Assembly: GCF_029227915.1 (NCBI RefSeq)
Contig: NC_079883.1
Span: 2,108,001-2,172,000, forward strand
Source of the DNA: Hydractinia symbiolongicarpus
Taxonomy: Eukaryota; Cnidaria; Hydrozoa; Anthoathecata; Hydractiniidae
Length of the DNA: 64,000 nt
Reading direction: 5' to 3'
In this document: one piece after another, positions 1-14,500 of the stretch
Numbering within the stretch: position 1 is the stretch's first letter
How the letters are laid out: each line of letters starts with the position of its first letter
Position numbers and translations under genes: made by a program
Notes under the pieces: model-generated
What the model was told of the DNA's origin: nothing
What the model saw: only the letters and a program-made list of their open reading frames with translations
The model's database searches: none

Positions 1-2984
1 AATTCATAGAGTCCAATTGTCTCATTTACAACATTTATAAGGTCAAAGTCCAAAGTCAATTCAATTAGGTCCCGCGGTCAACCGTTTCACTGTTAAAAGC
101 AATTCAACCTAGCAATATCGGAAATTATCGCTAAATCTATGTTGGTACGAATATGTGACGCAACCGTTGTAACTCAATCGCACTGATACCGTTAGAAAGT
201 CAGTGAAATGCAGTTTTGGAAACTGTCCCTATTTCTTAAGCGGGAGCCAATGGCTAGGATTAGTCCCGCGGTAAAAAATGCCTTATTGATATAAATTTGT
301 AAATAAAGACATAACACAGTGCGCAGTGTAACTACTGAGTTCCAGAAATCATGCCAAAGTAAGAAGAATGAAAATTCTTGGAGTTCAATTTTCTCACTTA
401 TCACATTTATAAGGTCAAAGTGAAAGATCTGCTCAATTTGTTCTCACGGTCAATCGTTTCATTGTTAAATGCGATGCAACCTAGTATTTTCGGGAGAATA
501 TCGCTAAATCTATGTTGGTACGAATATGTGACGCAACCGTTGTAACTCAATCGCACTGATACCGTTAGAAAGTCAATGAAATGTAGTTTTAGAAACTGTC
601 TCTAATTCTTCAGTGCGTGCTAATGGCTAGGATTAGTCCCGCAGTAAAAAATGGCTTATTGATATAAGTTTGTAAGTAAAGACATAACACAGCGTCCAGT
701 ATAACTGCAGAGTTCCAGCATTCATGCCAAAAGTAAGAAGAATGTTAATTCTTAGAGTCCAATTGTCTCATTTACAACATTTATAAGGTCAAAGTCCAAA
801 TTCAGTTCAATTAGGTCCCACGGTCAACCGTCTCACTGTTAAAAGCAATTCAACCTAGCAATATCGGAGACCTATCGCTAAATCTATGTTGGTACGAGTA
901 TGTGACGCAACCGTTGTAACTCAATCGCACTGATACCGTTAGAAAGTCAATGAAATGTAGTTTTAGAAACTGTCTTTAATTCTTCAGTGCGTGCTAATGG
1001 CTAGGATTAGTTCCACAGTAAAAAATGGCTTATTGATATAAGTTTGTAAGTAAAGACATAACACAGCGTCCAGTCTAACTGCAGAGTTCCAGCATTCATG
1101 CCAAAGTAAGAAGAATGTTAATTCATAGAGTCCAATCGTCTCATTTACAACATTTATAAGGTCAAAGTCCAAAGTCAATTCAATTAGGTCCCGCGGTCAA
1201 CCGTTTCACTGTTAAAAGCAATTCAACCTAGCAATATCGGAAATTATCGCTAAATCTATGTTGGTACGAATATGTGACGCAACCGTTGTAACTCACTCGC
1301 ACTGATACCGTTAGAAAGTCAGTGAAATGCAGTTTTGGAAACTGTCCCTATTTCTTAAGCGGGAGCCAATGGCTAGCATTAGTCCCGCAGTAAAATATGA
1401 CTTATTGATATAAACTTTTAAATAAAGACATAACACGGCGCGCAATGTAACTACTGAGTTCCAGAAATCATGCCAAAGTAAGAAGAATGAAAGTTCTCGG
1501 AGTCCAAGTGTCTCATTTACAACATTTATAAGGTCAAAGTCCAAAGTCAGTTCAATTAGGTCCAACGGTCAACCGTTTCACTGTTAAAAGCAATTCAACC
1601 TAGCAATATCGGAGAATTATCCCTGAATCTATGTTGGTACGAAAATGTGACGCAACCGTTGTAACTCAAACGGGCTGATACCGTTAGAAAGTCAATAAAA
1701 TGAAGTTTTGGAAACTGTCTCTATATCTTCAGCGGTAGTCAATGGCTAGGATTAGTCCCGCAGTAAAATATGACTTATTGCTTTAAACTTGTAAATAAAG
1801 ACATAACACGGCGCGCAGTGTAACTACTGAGTTCCAGAAATCATGCCAAAGTAAGAAGAATGAAAGTTCTCGGAGTCCAATTGTCTCATTTACAACATTT
1901 ATATAGTCAAAGTCCAAAGTCAGTTCAGTTAGGTCCAACGGTCAACCGTTTCACTGTTAAAAGCAATTCAACCTAGCAATTTCGGAGAATTATCGCTAAA
2001 TCTATGTTGGTACGAATATGTGACGCAACCGTTGTAACTCAATCGCACTGATACCGTTAGAAAGTCAATGAAATGTAGTTTTAGAAACTGTCTCTAATTC
2101 TTCAGTGCGTGCTAATGGCTAGGATTAGTCCCGCAGTAAAAAATGGCTTATTGATATAAGTTTGTAAGTAAAGACATAACACAGCGTCCAGTATAACTGC
2201 AGAGTTCCAGCATTCATGCCAAAGTAAGAAGAATGTTAATTCTTAGAGTCCAATTGTCTCATTTTCAACATTTATAAGGTCAAAGTCCAAAGTCAGTTCA
2301 ATTAGGTCCAACGGTCAACCGTTTCACTGTTAAAAGCAATTCAACCTAGCAATATCGGAGAATTATCGCTAAATCTATGTTGGTACGAATATGTGACGCA
2401 ACCGTTGTAACTCAATTGCACTGATACCGTTAGAAAGTCAATGAATTGTAGTTTTAGAAACTGTCTCTAATTCTTCAGTGCGTGCTAATGGCTAGGATTA
2501 GTCCCGCAGTAAAAAATGGCTTATTGATATAAGTTTGTAAGTAAAGAGGTAACACAGCGTCCAGTATAACTGCAGAGTTCCAGCATTCATGCCAAAAGTA
2601 GGAAGAATGTTAATTCTTAGAGTCCAATTGTCTCATTTACAACATTTATAAGGTCAAAGTCCAAATTCAGTTCAATTAGGTCCCACGGTCAACCGTCTCA
2701 CTGTTAAAAGCAATTCAACCTAGCAATATCGGAGACCTATCGCTAAATCTATGTTGGTACGAGTATGTGACGCAACCGTTGTAACTCAATCGCACTGATA
2801 CCGTTAGAAAGTCAATGAAATGTAGTTTTAGAAACTGTCTCTAATTCTTCAGTGCGTGCTAATGGCTAGGATTAGTCCCACAGTAAAAAATGGCTTATTG
2901 ATATAAGTTTGTAAGTAAAGACATAACACAGCGTCCAGTCTAACTGCAGAGTTCCAGCATTCATGCCAAAGTAAGAAGAATGTT
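1..2984. repeat. Higher-order repeat A, copy 1 (8-mer, 2984 bp)
   Basis: Position 1 aligns with 2985, 5596 and 8580. This copy holds eight monomers. Diagnostic variants, such as the TCATTTTCAAC monomer near 2262 and the AAAGAGGTAAC variant near 2544, occur once per copy. The true left boundary lies outside the window, so the phase is arbitrary. Confidence 0.85.
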
Positions 2985-5595
2985 AATTCATAGAGTCCAA
3001 TTGTCTCATTTACAACATTTATAAGGTCAAAGTCCAAAGTCAATTCAATTAGGTCCCGCGGTCAACCGTTTCACTGTTAAAAGCAATTCAACCTAGCAAT
3101 ATCGGAAATTATCGCTAAATCTATGTTGGTACGAATATGTGACGCAACCGTTGTAACTCAATCGCACTGATACCGTTAGAAAGTCAGTGAAATGCAGTTT
3201 TGGAAACTGTCCCTATTTCTTAAGCGGGAGCCAATGGCTAGGATTAGTCCCGCGGTAAAAAATGCCTTATTGATATAAATTTGTAAATAAAGACATAACA
3301 CAGTGCGCAGTGTAACTACTGAGTTCCAGAAATCATGCCAAAGTAAGAAGAATGAAAATTCTTGGAGTTCAATTTTCTCACTTATCACATTTATAAGGTC
3401 AAAGTGAAAGATCTGCTCAATTTGTTCTCACGGTCAATCGTTTCATTGTTAAATGCGATGCAACCTAGTATTTTCGGGAGAATATCGCTAAATCTATGTT
3501 GGTACGAATATGTGACGCAACCGTTGTAACTCAATCGCACTGATACCGTTAGAAAGTCAATGAAATGTAGTTTTAGAAACTGTCTCTAATTCTTCAGTGC
3601 GTGCTAATGGCTAGGATTAGTCCCGCAGTAAAAAATGGCTTATTGATATAAGTTTGTAAGTAAAGACATAACACAGCGTCCAGTATAACTGCAGAGTTCC
3701 AGCATTCATGCCAAAAGTAAGAAGAATGTTAATTCTTAGAGTCCAATTGTCTCATTTACAACATTTATAAGGTCAAAGTCCAAATTCAGTTCAATTAGGT
3801 CCCACGGTCAACCGTCTCACTGTTAAAAGCAATTCAACCTAGCAATATCGGAGACCTATCGCTAAATCTATGTTGGTACGAGTATGTGACGCAACCGTTG
3901 TAACTCAATCGCACTGATACCGTTAGAAAGTCAATGAAATGTAGTTTTAGAAACTGTCTTTAATTCTTCAGTGCGTGCTAATGGCTAGGATTAGTTCCAC
4001 AGTAAAAAATGGCTTATTGATATAAGTTTGTAAGTAAAGACATAACACAGCGTCCAGTCTAACTGCAGAGTTCCAGCATTCATGCCAAAGTAAGAAGAAT
4101 GTTAATTCATAGAGTCCAATCGTCTCATTTACAACATTTATAAGGTCAAAGTCCAAAGTCAATTCAATTAGGTCCCGCGGTCAACCGTTTCACTGTTAAA
4201 AGCAATTCAACCTAGCAATATCGGAAATTATCGCTAAATCTATGTTGGTACGAATATGTGACGCAACCGTTGTAACTCACTCGCACTGATACCGTTAGAA
4301 AGTCAGTGAAATGCAGTTTTGGAAACTGTCCCTATTTCTTAAGCGGGAGCCAATGGCTAGCATTAGTCCCGCAGTAAAATATGACTTATTGATATAAACT
4401 TTTAAATAAAGACATAACACGGCGCGCAATGTAACTACTGAGTTCCAGAAATCATGCCAAAGTAAGAAGAATGAAAGTTCTCGGAGTCCAAGTGTCTCAT
4501 TTACAACATTTATAAGGTCAAAGTCCAAAGTCAGTTCAATTAGGTCCAACGGTCAACCGTTTCACTGTTAAAAGCAATTCAACCTAGCAATATCGGAGAA
4601 TTATCCCTGAATCTATGTTGGTACGAAAATGTGACGCAACCGTTGTAACTCAAACGGGCTGATACCGTTAGAAAGTCAATAAAATGAAGTTTTGGAAACT
4701 GTCTCTATATCTTCAGCGGTAGTCAATGGCTAGGATTAGTCCCGCAGTAAAATATGACTTATTGCTTTAAACTTGTAAATAAAGACATAACACGGCGCGC
4801 AGTGTAACTACTGAGTTCCAGAAATCATGCCAAAGTAAGAAGAATGAAAGTTCTCGGAGTCCAATTGTCTCATTTACAACATTTATATAGTCAAAGTCCA
4901 AAGTCAGTTCAGTTAGGTCCAACGGTCAACCGTTTCACTGTTAAAAGCAATTCAACCTAGCAATTTCGGAGAATTATCGCTAAATCTATGTTGGTACGAA
5001 TATGTGACGCAACCGTTGTAACTCAATCGCACTGATACCGTTAGAAAGTCAATGAAATGTAGTTTTAGAAACTGTCTCTAATTCTTCAGTGCGTGCTAAT
5101 GGCTAGGATTAGTCCCGCAGTAAAAAATGGCTTATTGATATAAGTTTGTAAGTAAAGAGGTAACACAGCGTCCAGTATAACTGCAGAGTTCCAGCATTCA
5201 TGCCAAAAGTAGGAAGAATGTTAATTCTTAGAGTCCAATTGTCTCATTTACAACATTTATAAGGTCAAAGTCCAAATTCAGTTCAATTAGGTCCCACGGT
5301 CAACCGTCTCACTGTTAAAAGCAATTCAACCTAGCAATATCGGAGACCTATCGCTAAATCTATGTTGGTACGAGTATGTGACGCAACCGTTGTAACTCAA
5401 TCGCACTGATACCGTTAGAAAGTCAATGAAATGTAGTTTTAGAAACTGTCTCTAATTCTTCAGTGCGTGCTAATGGCTAGGATTAGTCCCACAGTAAAAA
5501 ATGGCTTATTGATATAAGTTTGTAAGTAAAGACATAACACAGCGTCCAGTCTAACTGCAGAGTTCCAGCATTCATGCCAAAGTAAGAAGAATGTT
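2985..5595. repeat. Higher-order repeat A, copy 2 (7-mer, 2611 bp)
   Basis: This copy matches copy 1 except that exactly one monomer (373 bp) is missing. The monomer with the TCATTTTCAAC variant, present near 2262 and 7855 in the 8-mer copies, is absent, and the AAAGAGGTAAC variant follows directly near 5155. A clean one-monomer loss is the expected product of unequal exchange between neighbouring monomers. Confidence 0.85.
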
Positions 5596-8579
5596 AATTC
5601 ATAGAGTCCAATTGTCTCATTTACAACATTTATAAGGTCAAAGTCCAAAGTCAATTCAATTAGGTCCCGCGGTCAACCGTTTCACTGTTAAAAGCAATTC
5701 AACCTAGCAATATCGGAAATTATCGCTAAATCTATGTTGGTACGAATATGTGACGCAACCGTTGTAACTCAATCGCACTGATACCGTTAGAAAGTCAGTG
5801 AAATGCAGTTTTGGAAACTGTCCCTATTTCTTAAGCGGGAGCCAATGGCTAGGATTAGTCCCGCGGTAAAAAATGCCTTATTGATATAAATTTGTAAATA
5901 AAGACATAACACAGTGCGCAGTGTAACTACTGAGTTCCAGAAATCATGCCAAAGTAAGAAGAATGAAAATTCTTGGAGTTCAATTTTCTCACTTATCACA
6001 TTTATAAGGTCAAAGTGAAAGATCTGCTCAATTTGTTCTCACGGTCAATCGTTTCATTGTTAAATGCGATGCAACCTAGTATTTTCGGGAGAATATCGCT
6101 AAATCTATGTTGGTACGAATATGTGACGCAACCGTTGTAACTCAATCGCACTGATACCGTTAGAAAGTCAATGAAATGTAGTTTTAGAAACTGTCTCTAA
6201 TTCTTCAGTGCGTGCTAATGGCTAGGATTAGTCCCGCAGTAAAAAATGGCTTATTGATATAAGTTTGTAAGTAAAGACATAACACAGCGTCCAGTATAAC
6301 TGCAGAGTTCCAGCATTCATGCCAAAAGTAAGAAGAATGTTAATTCTTAGAGTCCAATTGTCTCATTTACAACATTTATAAGGTCAAAGTCCAAATTCAG
6401 TTCAATTAGGTCCCACGGTCAACCGTCTCACTGTTAAAAGCAATTCAACCTAGCAATATCGGAGACCTATCGCTAAATCTATGTTGGTACGAGTATGTGA
6501 CGCAACCGTTGTAACTCAATCGCACTGATACCGTTAGAAAGTCAATGAAATGTAGTTTTAGAAACTGTCTTTAATTCTTCAGTGCGTGCTAATGGCTAGG
6601 ATTAGTTCCACAGTAAAAAATGGCTTATTGATATAAGTTTGTAAGTAAAGACATAACACAGCGTCCAGTCTAACTGCAGAGTTCCAGCATTCATGCCAAA
6701 GTAAGAAGAATGTTAATTCATAGAGTCCAATCGTCTCATTTACAACATTTATAAGGTCAAAGTCCAAAGTCAATTCAATTAGGTCCCGCGGTCAACCGTT
6801 TCACTGTTAAAAGCAATTCAACCTAGCAATATCGGAAATTATCGCTAAATCTATGTTGGTACGAATATGTGACGCAACCGTTGTAACTCACTCGCACTGA
6901 TACCGTTAGAAAGTCAGTGAAATGCAGTTTTGGAAACTGTCCCTATTTCTTAAGCGGGAGCCAATGGCTAGCATTAGTCCCGCAGTAAAATATGACTTAT
7001 TGATATAAACTTTTAAATAAAGACATAACACGGCGCGCAATGTAACTACTGAGTTCCAGAAATCATGCCAAAGTAAGAAGAATGAAAGTTCTCGGAGTCC
7101 AAGTGTCTCATTTACAACATTTATAAGGTCAAAGTCCAAAGTCAGTTCAATTAGGTCCAACGGTCAACCGTTTCACTGTTAAAAGCAATTCAACCTAGCA
7201 ATATCGGAGAATTATCCCTGAATCTATGTTGGTACGAAAATGTGACGCAACCGTTGTAACTCAAACGGGCTGATACCGTTAGAAAGTCAATAAAATGAAG
7301 TTTTGGAAACTGTCTCTATATCTTCAGCGGTAGTCAATGGCTAGGATTAGTCCCGCAGTAAAATATGACTTATTGCTTTAAACTTGTAAATAAAGACATA
7401 ACACGGCGCGCAGTGTAACTACTGAGTTCCAGAAATCATGCCAAAGTAAGAAGAATGAAAGTTCTCGGAGTCCAATTGTCTCATTTACAACATTTATATA
7501 GTCAAAGTCCAAAGTCAGTTCAGTTAGGTCCAACGGTCAACCGTTTCACTGTTAAAAGCAATTCAACCTAGCAATTTCGGAGAATTATCGCTAAATCTAT
7601 GTTGGTACGAATATGTGACGCAACCGTTGTAACTCAATCGCACTGATACCGTTAGAAAGTCAATGAAATGTAGTTTTAGAAACTGTCTCTAATTCTTCAG
7701 TGCGTGCTAATGGCTAGGATTAGTCCCGCAGTAAAAAATGGCTTATTGATATAAGTTTGTAAGTAAAGACATAACACAGCGTCCAGTATAACTGCAGAGT
7801 TCCAGCATTCATGCCAAAGTAAGAAGAATGTTAATTCTTAGAGTCCAATTGTCTCATTTTCAACATTTATAAGGTCAAAGTCCAAAGTCAGTTCAATTAG
7901 GTCCAACGGTCAACCGTTTCACTGTTAAAAGCAATTCAACCTAGCAATATCGGAGAATTATCGCTAAATCTATGTTGGTACGAATATGTGACGCAACCGT
8001 TGTAACTCAATTGCACTGATACCGTTAGAAAGTCAATGAATTGTAGTTTTAGAAACTGTCTCTAATTCTTCAGTGCGTGCTAATGGCTAGGATTAGTCCC
8101 GCAGTAAAAAATGGCTTATTGATATAAGTTTGTAAGTAAAGAGGTAACACAGCGTCCAGTATAACTGCAGAGTTCCAGCATTCATGCCAAAAGTAGGAAG
8201 AATGTTAATTCTTAGAGTCCAATTGTCTCATTTACAACATTTATAAGGTCAAAGTCCAAATTCAGTTCAATTAGGTCCCACGGTCAACCGTCTCACTGTT
8301 AAAAGCAATTCAACCTAGCAATATCGGAGACCTATCGCTAAATCTATGTTGGTACGAGTATGTGACGCAACCGTTGTAACTCAATCGCACTGATACCGTT
8401 AGAAAGTCAATGAAATGTAGTTTTAGAAACTGTCTCTAATTCTTCAGTGCGTGCTAATGGCTAGGATTAGTCCCACAGTAAAAAATGGCTTATTGATATA
8501 AGTTTGTAAGTAAAGACATAACACAGCGTCCAGTCTAACTGCAGAGTTCCAGCATTCATGCCAAAGTAAGAAGAATGTT
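5596..8579. repeat. Higher-order repeat A, copy 3 (8-mer, 2984 bp)
   Basis: Same order of eight monomer variants as copy 1, including the TCATTTTCAAC monomer near 7855 and the AAAGAGGTAAC variant near 8140. A partial fourth copy starts at 8580 and departs from the pattern near 8861, where small substitutions appear. Confidence 0.85.
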
Positions 8580-11500
8580 AATTCATAGAGTCCAATTGTC
8601 TCATTTACAACATTTATAAGGTCAAAGTCCAAAGTCAATTCAATTAGGTCCCGCGGTCAACCGTTTCACTGTTAAAAGCAATTCAACCTAGCAATATCGG
8701 AAATTATCGCTAAATCTATGTTGGTACGAATATGTGACGCAACCGTTGTAACTCAATCGCACTGATACCGTTAGAAAGTCAGTGAAATGCAGTTTTGGAA
8801 ACTGTCCCTATTTCTTAAGCGGGAGCCAATGGCTAGGATTAGTCCCGCGGTAAAAAATGCCCTATTGATATAAATTTGAAAATAAAGACATAACACAGCG
8901 CGCAGTGTAACTACTGAGTTCCAGAAATCAAGCCAAAGTAAGAAGAATGAAAATTCTTGGAGTTCAATTTTCTCACTTATCACATTTATAAGGTCAAAGT
9001 GCAAGATCTGCTCAATTAGTTCTCACGGTCAATCGTTTCATTGTTAAAAGCGATGCAACCTAGTATTATCGGGAGAATATCGCTAAATCTATGTTGGTAC
9101 GAAAATGTGACGCAACCGTTGTAACTCAAACGGGCTGATACCGTTAGAAAGTCAATAAAATGAAGTTTTAAAAACTGTCTCTATTTCTTCAGCGGGAGCC
9201 AATGGCTAGTATTAGTCCCGCAGTAAAATATGACTTATTGATATAAACTTTTAAATAAAGACATAACACGGCGCGCAATGTAACTACTGAGTTCCAGAAA
9301 TCATGCCAAAGTAAGAAGAATGAAAGTTCTCGGAGTCCAATTGTCTCATTTACAACATTTATAAGGTCAAAGTCCAAAGTCAGTTCAATTAGGTCCAACG
9401 GTCAACCGTTTCACTGTTAAAAGCAATTCAACCTAGCAATATCGGAGAATTATCGCTAAATCTATGTTGGTACGAATATCTGACGCAACCGTTGTAACTC
9501 AATCGCACTGATACCGTTAGAAAGTCAATGAAATGTAGTTTAGAAACTGTCTCTAATTCTTCAGTGCGTGCTAATGGCTAGGATTAGTCCCGCAGTAAAA
9601 TATGACTTATTGATATAAACTTGTAAATAAAGACATAACACGGCGCGCAATGTAACTACTGAGTTCCAGAAATCATGCCAAAGTAAGAAGAATGAAAGTT
9701 CTCGGAGTCCAATTGTCTCATTTACAACATTTATAAGGTCAAAGTCCAAAGTCAGTTCAATTAGGTCCAACGGTCAACCGTTTCACTGTTAAAAGCAATT
9801 CAACCTAGCAATATCGGAGAATTATCGCTAAATCTATGTTGGTACGAATATGTGACGCAACCGTTGTAACTCAATCGCACTGATACCGTTAGAAAGTCAA
9901 TGAAATGTAGTTTTAGAAACTGTCTCTAATTCTTCAGTGCGTGCTAATGGCTAGGATTAGTCCCGCAGTAAAATATGACTTATTGATATAAACTTGTAAA
10001 TAAAGACATAACACGGCGCGCAATGTAACTACTGAGTTCCAGAAATCATGCCAAAGTAAGAAGAATGAAAGTTCTCGGAGTCCAATTGTCTCATTTACAA
10101 CATTTATATAGTCAAAGTCCAAAGTCAGTTCAGTTAGGTCCAACGGTCAACCGTTTCACTGTTAAAAGCAATTCAACCTAGCAATTTCGGAGAATTATCG
10201 CTAAATCTATGTTGGTACGAATATGTGACGCAACCGTTGTAACTCAATCGCACTGATACCGTTAGAAAGTCAATGAAATGTAGTTTTAGAAACTGTCTCT
10301 ATTTCTTCAGCGGGAGCCAATGGCTAGGATTAGTCCCGCAGTAAAATATGACTTATTGATATAAACTTTTAATTAAAGACATAACACGGCGCGCAATGTA
10401 ACTACTGAGTTCCAGAAATCATGCCAAAGTAAGAAGAATGAAAGTTCTCGGAGTCCAATTGTCTCATTTACAACATTTATAAGGTCAAAGTCCAAAGTCA
10501 GTTCAATTAGGTCCAACGGTCAACCGTTTCACTGTTAAAAGCAATTCAACCTAGCAATATCGGAGAATTATCGCTAAATCTATGTTGGTACGAATATGTG
10601 ACGCAACCGTTGTAACTCACTCGCACTGATACCGTTAGAAAGTCAGTGAAATGCAGTTTTGGAAACTGTCCCTATTTCTTAAGCGGGAGCCAATGGCTAG
10701 CATTAGTCCCGCAGTAAAATATGACTTATTGATATAAACTTTTAAATAAAGACATAACACGGCGCGCAATGTAACTACTGAGTTCCAGAAATCATGCCAA
10801 AGTAAGAAGAATGAAAGTTCTCGGAGTCCAATTGTCTCAACTACAACATTTATAAGGTCAAAGTCCAAAGTCAGTTCAATTAGGTCCAACGGTCAACCGT
10901 TTCACTGTTAAAAGCAATTCAACCTAGCAATATCGGAGAATTATCGCTAAATCTATGTTGGTACGAATATGTGACGCAACCGTTGTAACTCAATCGCACT
11001 GATACCGTTAGAAAGTCAATGAAATGTAGTTTTAGAAACTGTCTCTAATTCTTCAGTGCGTGCTAATGGCTAGGATTAGTCCCGCAGTAAAATATGACTT
11101 CCAAAGTCAGTTCAGTTAGGTCCAACGGTCAACCGTTTCACTGTTAAAAGCAATTCAACCTAGCAATATCGGAGAATTATCGCTAAATCTATGTTGGTAC
11201 GAATATGTGACGCAACCGTTGTAACTCAATCGCACTGATACCGTTAGAAAGTCAATGAAATGTAGTTTTAGAAACTGTCTCTAATTCTTCAGTGCGTGCT
11301 AATGGCTAGGATTAGTCCCGCAGTAAAAAATGGCTTATTGATATAAGTTTGTAAGTAAAGACATAACACAGCGTCCAGTATAACTGCAGAGTTCCAGCAT
11401 TCATGCCAAAGTAAGAAGAATGTTAATTCTTAGAGTCCAATTGTCTCATTTACAACATTTATAAGGTCAAAGTCCAAATTCAGTTCAATTAGGTCCCACG

Positions 11501-14500
11501 GTCAACCGTCTCACTGTTAAAAGCAATTCAACCTAGCAATATCGGAGACCTATCGCTAAATCTATGTTGGTACGAGTATGTGACGCAACCGTTGTAACTC
11601 AATCGCACTGATACTGTTAGAAAGTCAATGAAATGTAGTTTTAGAAACTGTCTCTAATTCTTCAGTGCGTGCTAATGGCTAGGATTAGTCCCACAGTAAA
11701 GAATGGCTTATTGATATAAGTTTGTAAGTAAAGACATAACACAGCGTCCAGTCTAACTGCAGAGTTCCAGTATTCATGCCAAAGTAAGAAGAATGTTAAT
11801 TCATAGAGTCAAATTGTCTCATTTACAACATTTATAAGGTCAAAGTCCAAAGTCAATTCAATTAGGTCCCGCGGTCAACCGTTTCACTGTTAAAAGCAAT
11901 TCAACCTAGCAATATCGGAAATTATCGCTAAATCTATGTTGGTACGAATATGTGACGCAACCGTTGTAACTCACTCGCACTGATACCGTTAGAAAGTCAG
12001 TGAAATGCAGTTTTGGAAACTGTCCCTATTTCTTAAGCGGGAGCCAATGGCTAGGATTAGTCCCGCGGTAAAAAATGCCCTATTGATATAAATTTGAAAA
12101 TAAAGACATAACACAGCGCGCAGTGTAACTACTGAGTTCCAGAAATCATGCCAAAGTAAGAAGAATGAAAATTCTTGGAGTTCAATTTTCTCACTTATCA
12201 CATTTATAAGGTCAAAGTGCAAGATCTGCTCAATTAGTTCTCACGGTCAATCGTTTCATTGTTAAAAGCGATGCAACCTAGTATTATCGGGAGAATATCG
12301 CTAAATCTATGTTGGTACGAAAATGTGACGCAACCGTTGTAACTCAAACGGGCTGATACCGTTAGAAAGTCAGTAAATTGAAGTTTTAAAAACTGTCTCT
12401 ATTTCTTCAGCGGGAGCCAATGGCTAGGATTAGTCCCGCAGTAAAATATGACTTATTGATATAAACTTGTAAATAAAGACATAACACGGCGCGCAATGTA
12501 ACTACTGAGTTCCAGAAATCATGCCAAAGTAAGAAGAATGAAAGTTCTCGGAGTCCAATTGTCTCATTTACAACATTTATAAGGTCAAAGTCCAAAGTCA
12601 GTTCAATTAGGTCCAACGGTCAACCGTTTCACTGTTAAAAGCAATTCAACCTAGCAATATCGGAGAATTATCGCTAAATCTATGTTGGTACGAATATGTG
12701 ACGCAACCGTTGTAACTCAATCGCACTGATACCGTTAGAAAGTCAATGAAATGTAGTTTTAGAAACTGTCTCTAATTCTTCAGTGCGTGCTAATGGCTAG
12801 GATTAGTCCCGCAGTAAAATATGACTTATTGATATAAACTTGTAAATAAAGACATAACACGGCGCGCAATGTAACTACTGAGTTCCAGAAATCATGCCAA
12901 AGTAAGAAGAATGAAAGTTCTCGGAGTCCAATTGTCTCATTTACAACATTTATATAGTCAAAGTCCAAAGTCAGTTCAATTAGGTCCAACGGTCAACCGT
13001 TTCACTGTTAAAAGCAATTCAACCTAGCAATTTCGGAGAATTATCGCTAAATCTATGTTGGTACGAATATGTGACGCAACCGTTGTAACTCAATCGCACT
13101 GATACCGTTAGAAAGTCAATGAAATGTAGTTTTAGAAACTGTCTCTAATTCTTCAGTGCGTGCTAATGGCTAGGATTAGTCCCGCAGTAAAAAATGGCTT
13201 ATTGATATAAGTTTGTAAGTAAAGACATAACACAGCGTCCAGTATAACTGCAGAGTTCCAGCATTCATGCCAAAGTAAGAAGAATGTTAATTCTTAGAGT
13301 CCAATTGTCTCATTTACAACATTTATAAGGTCAAAGTCCAAAGTCAGTTCAATTAGGTCCAACGGTCAACCGTTTCACTGTTAAAAGCAATTCAACCTAG
13401 CAATATCGGAGAATTATCGCTAAATCTATGTTGGTACGAATATGTGACGCAACCGTTGTAACTCAATCGCACTGATACCGTTAGAAATTCAATGAAATGT
13501 AGTTTTAGAAACTGTCTCTAATTCTTCAGTGCGTGCTAATGGCTAGGATTAGTCCCGCAGTAAAAAATGGCTTATTGATATAAGTTTGTAAGTAAAGACA
13601 TAACACAGCGTCCAGTATAACTGCAGAGTTCCAGCATTCATGCCAAAGTAAGAAGAATGTTAATTCTTAGAGTCCAATTGTCTCATTTACAACATTTATA
13701 AGGTCAAAGTCCAAATTCAGTTCAATTAGGTCCCACGGTCAACCGTCTCACTGTTAAAAGCAATTCAACCTAGCAATATCGGAGACCTATCGCTAAATCT
13801 ATGTTGGTACGAGTATGTGACGCAACCGTTGTAACTCAATCGCACTGATACCGTTAGAAAGTCAATGAAATGTAATTTTAGAAACTGTCTCTAATTCTTC
13901 AGTGCGTGCTAATGGCTAGGATTAGTCCCACAGTAAAAAATGGCTTATTGATATAAGTTTGTAAGTAAAGACATAACACAGCGTCCAGTCTAACTGCAGA
14001 GTTCCAGCATTCATGCCAAAGTAAGAAGAATGTTAATTCTTTGAGCCCATTTTTTTCATTTATCACATTTATAACGTCAAAGTCCAGTATCAGTTCAATT
14101 AGGTGCCACTGTCAACCGTTTCACTGTTAAAAGCAATTCAACCTAGCAATATCGGAGAATTATCGCTAAATCTATGTTGCTACGAATATGTGACGCAACC
14201 GTTGTAACTCAATCGCACTGATACCGTTAGAAAGTCAATGAAATGTAGTTTTAGAAACTGTCTCTAATTCTTCAGTGCGTGCTAATGGCTAGGATTAGTC
14301 CCGCAGTAAAATATGACTTATTGATATAAACTTGTAAATAAAGACATAACACGGCGCGCAATGTAACTACTGAGTTCCAGAAATCATGCCAAAGTAAGAA
14401 GAATGAAAGTTCTCGGAGTCCAATTGTCTCATTTACAACATTTATATAGTCAAAGTCCAAAGTCAGTTCAATTAGGTCCAACGGTCAACCGTTTCACTGT

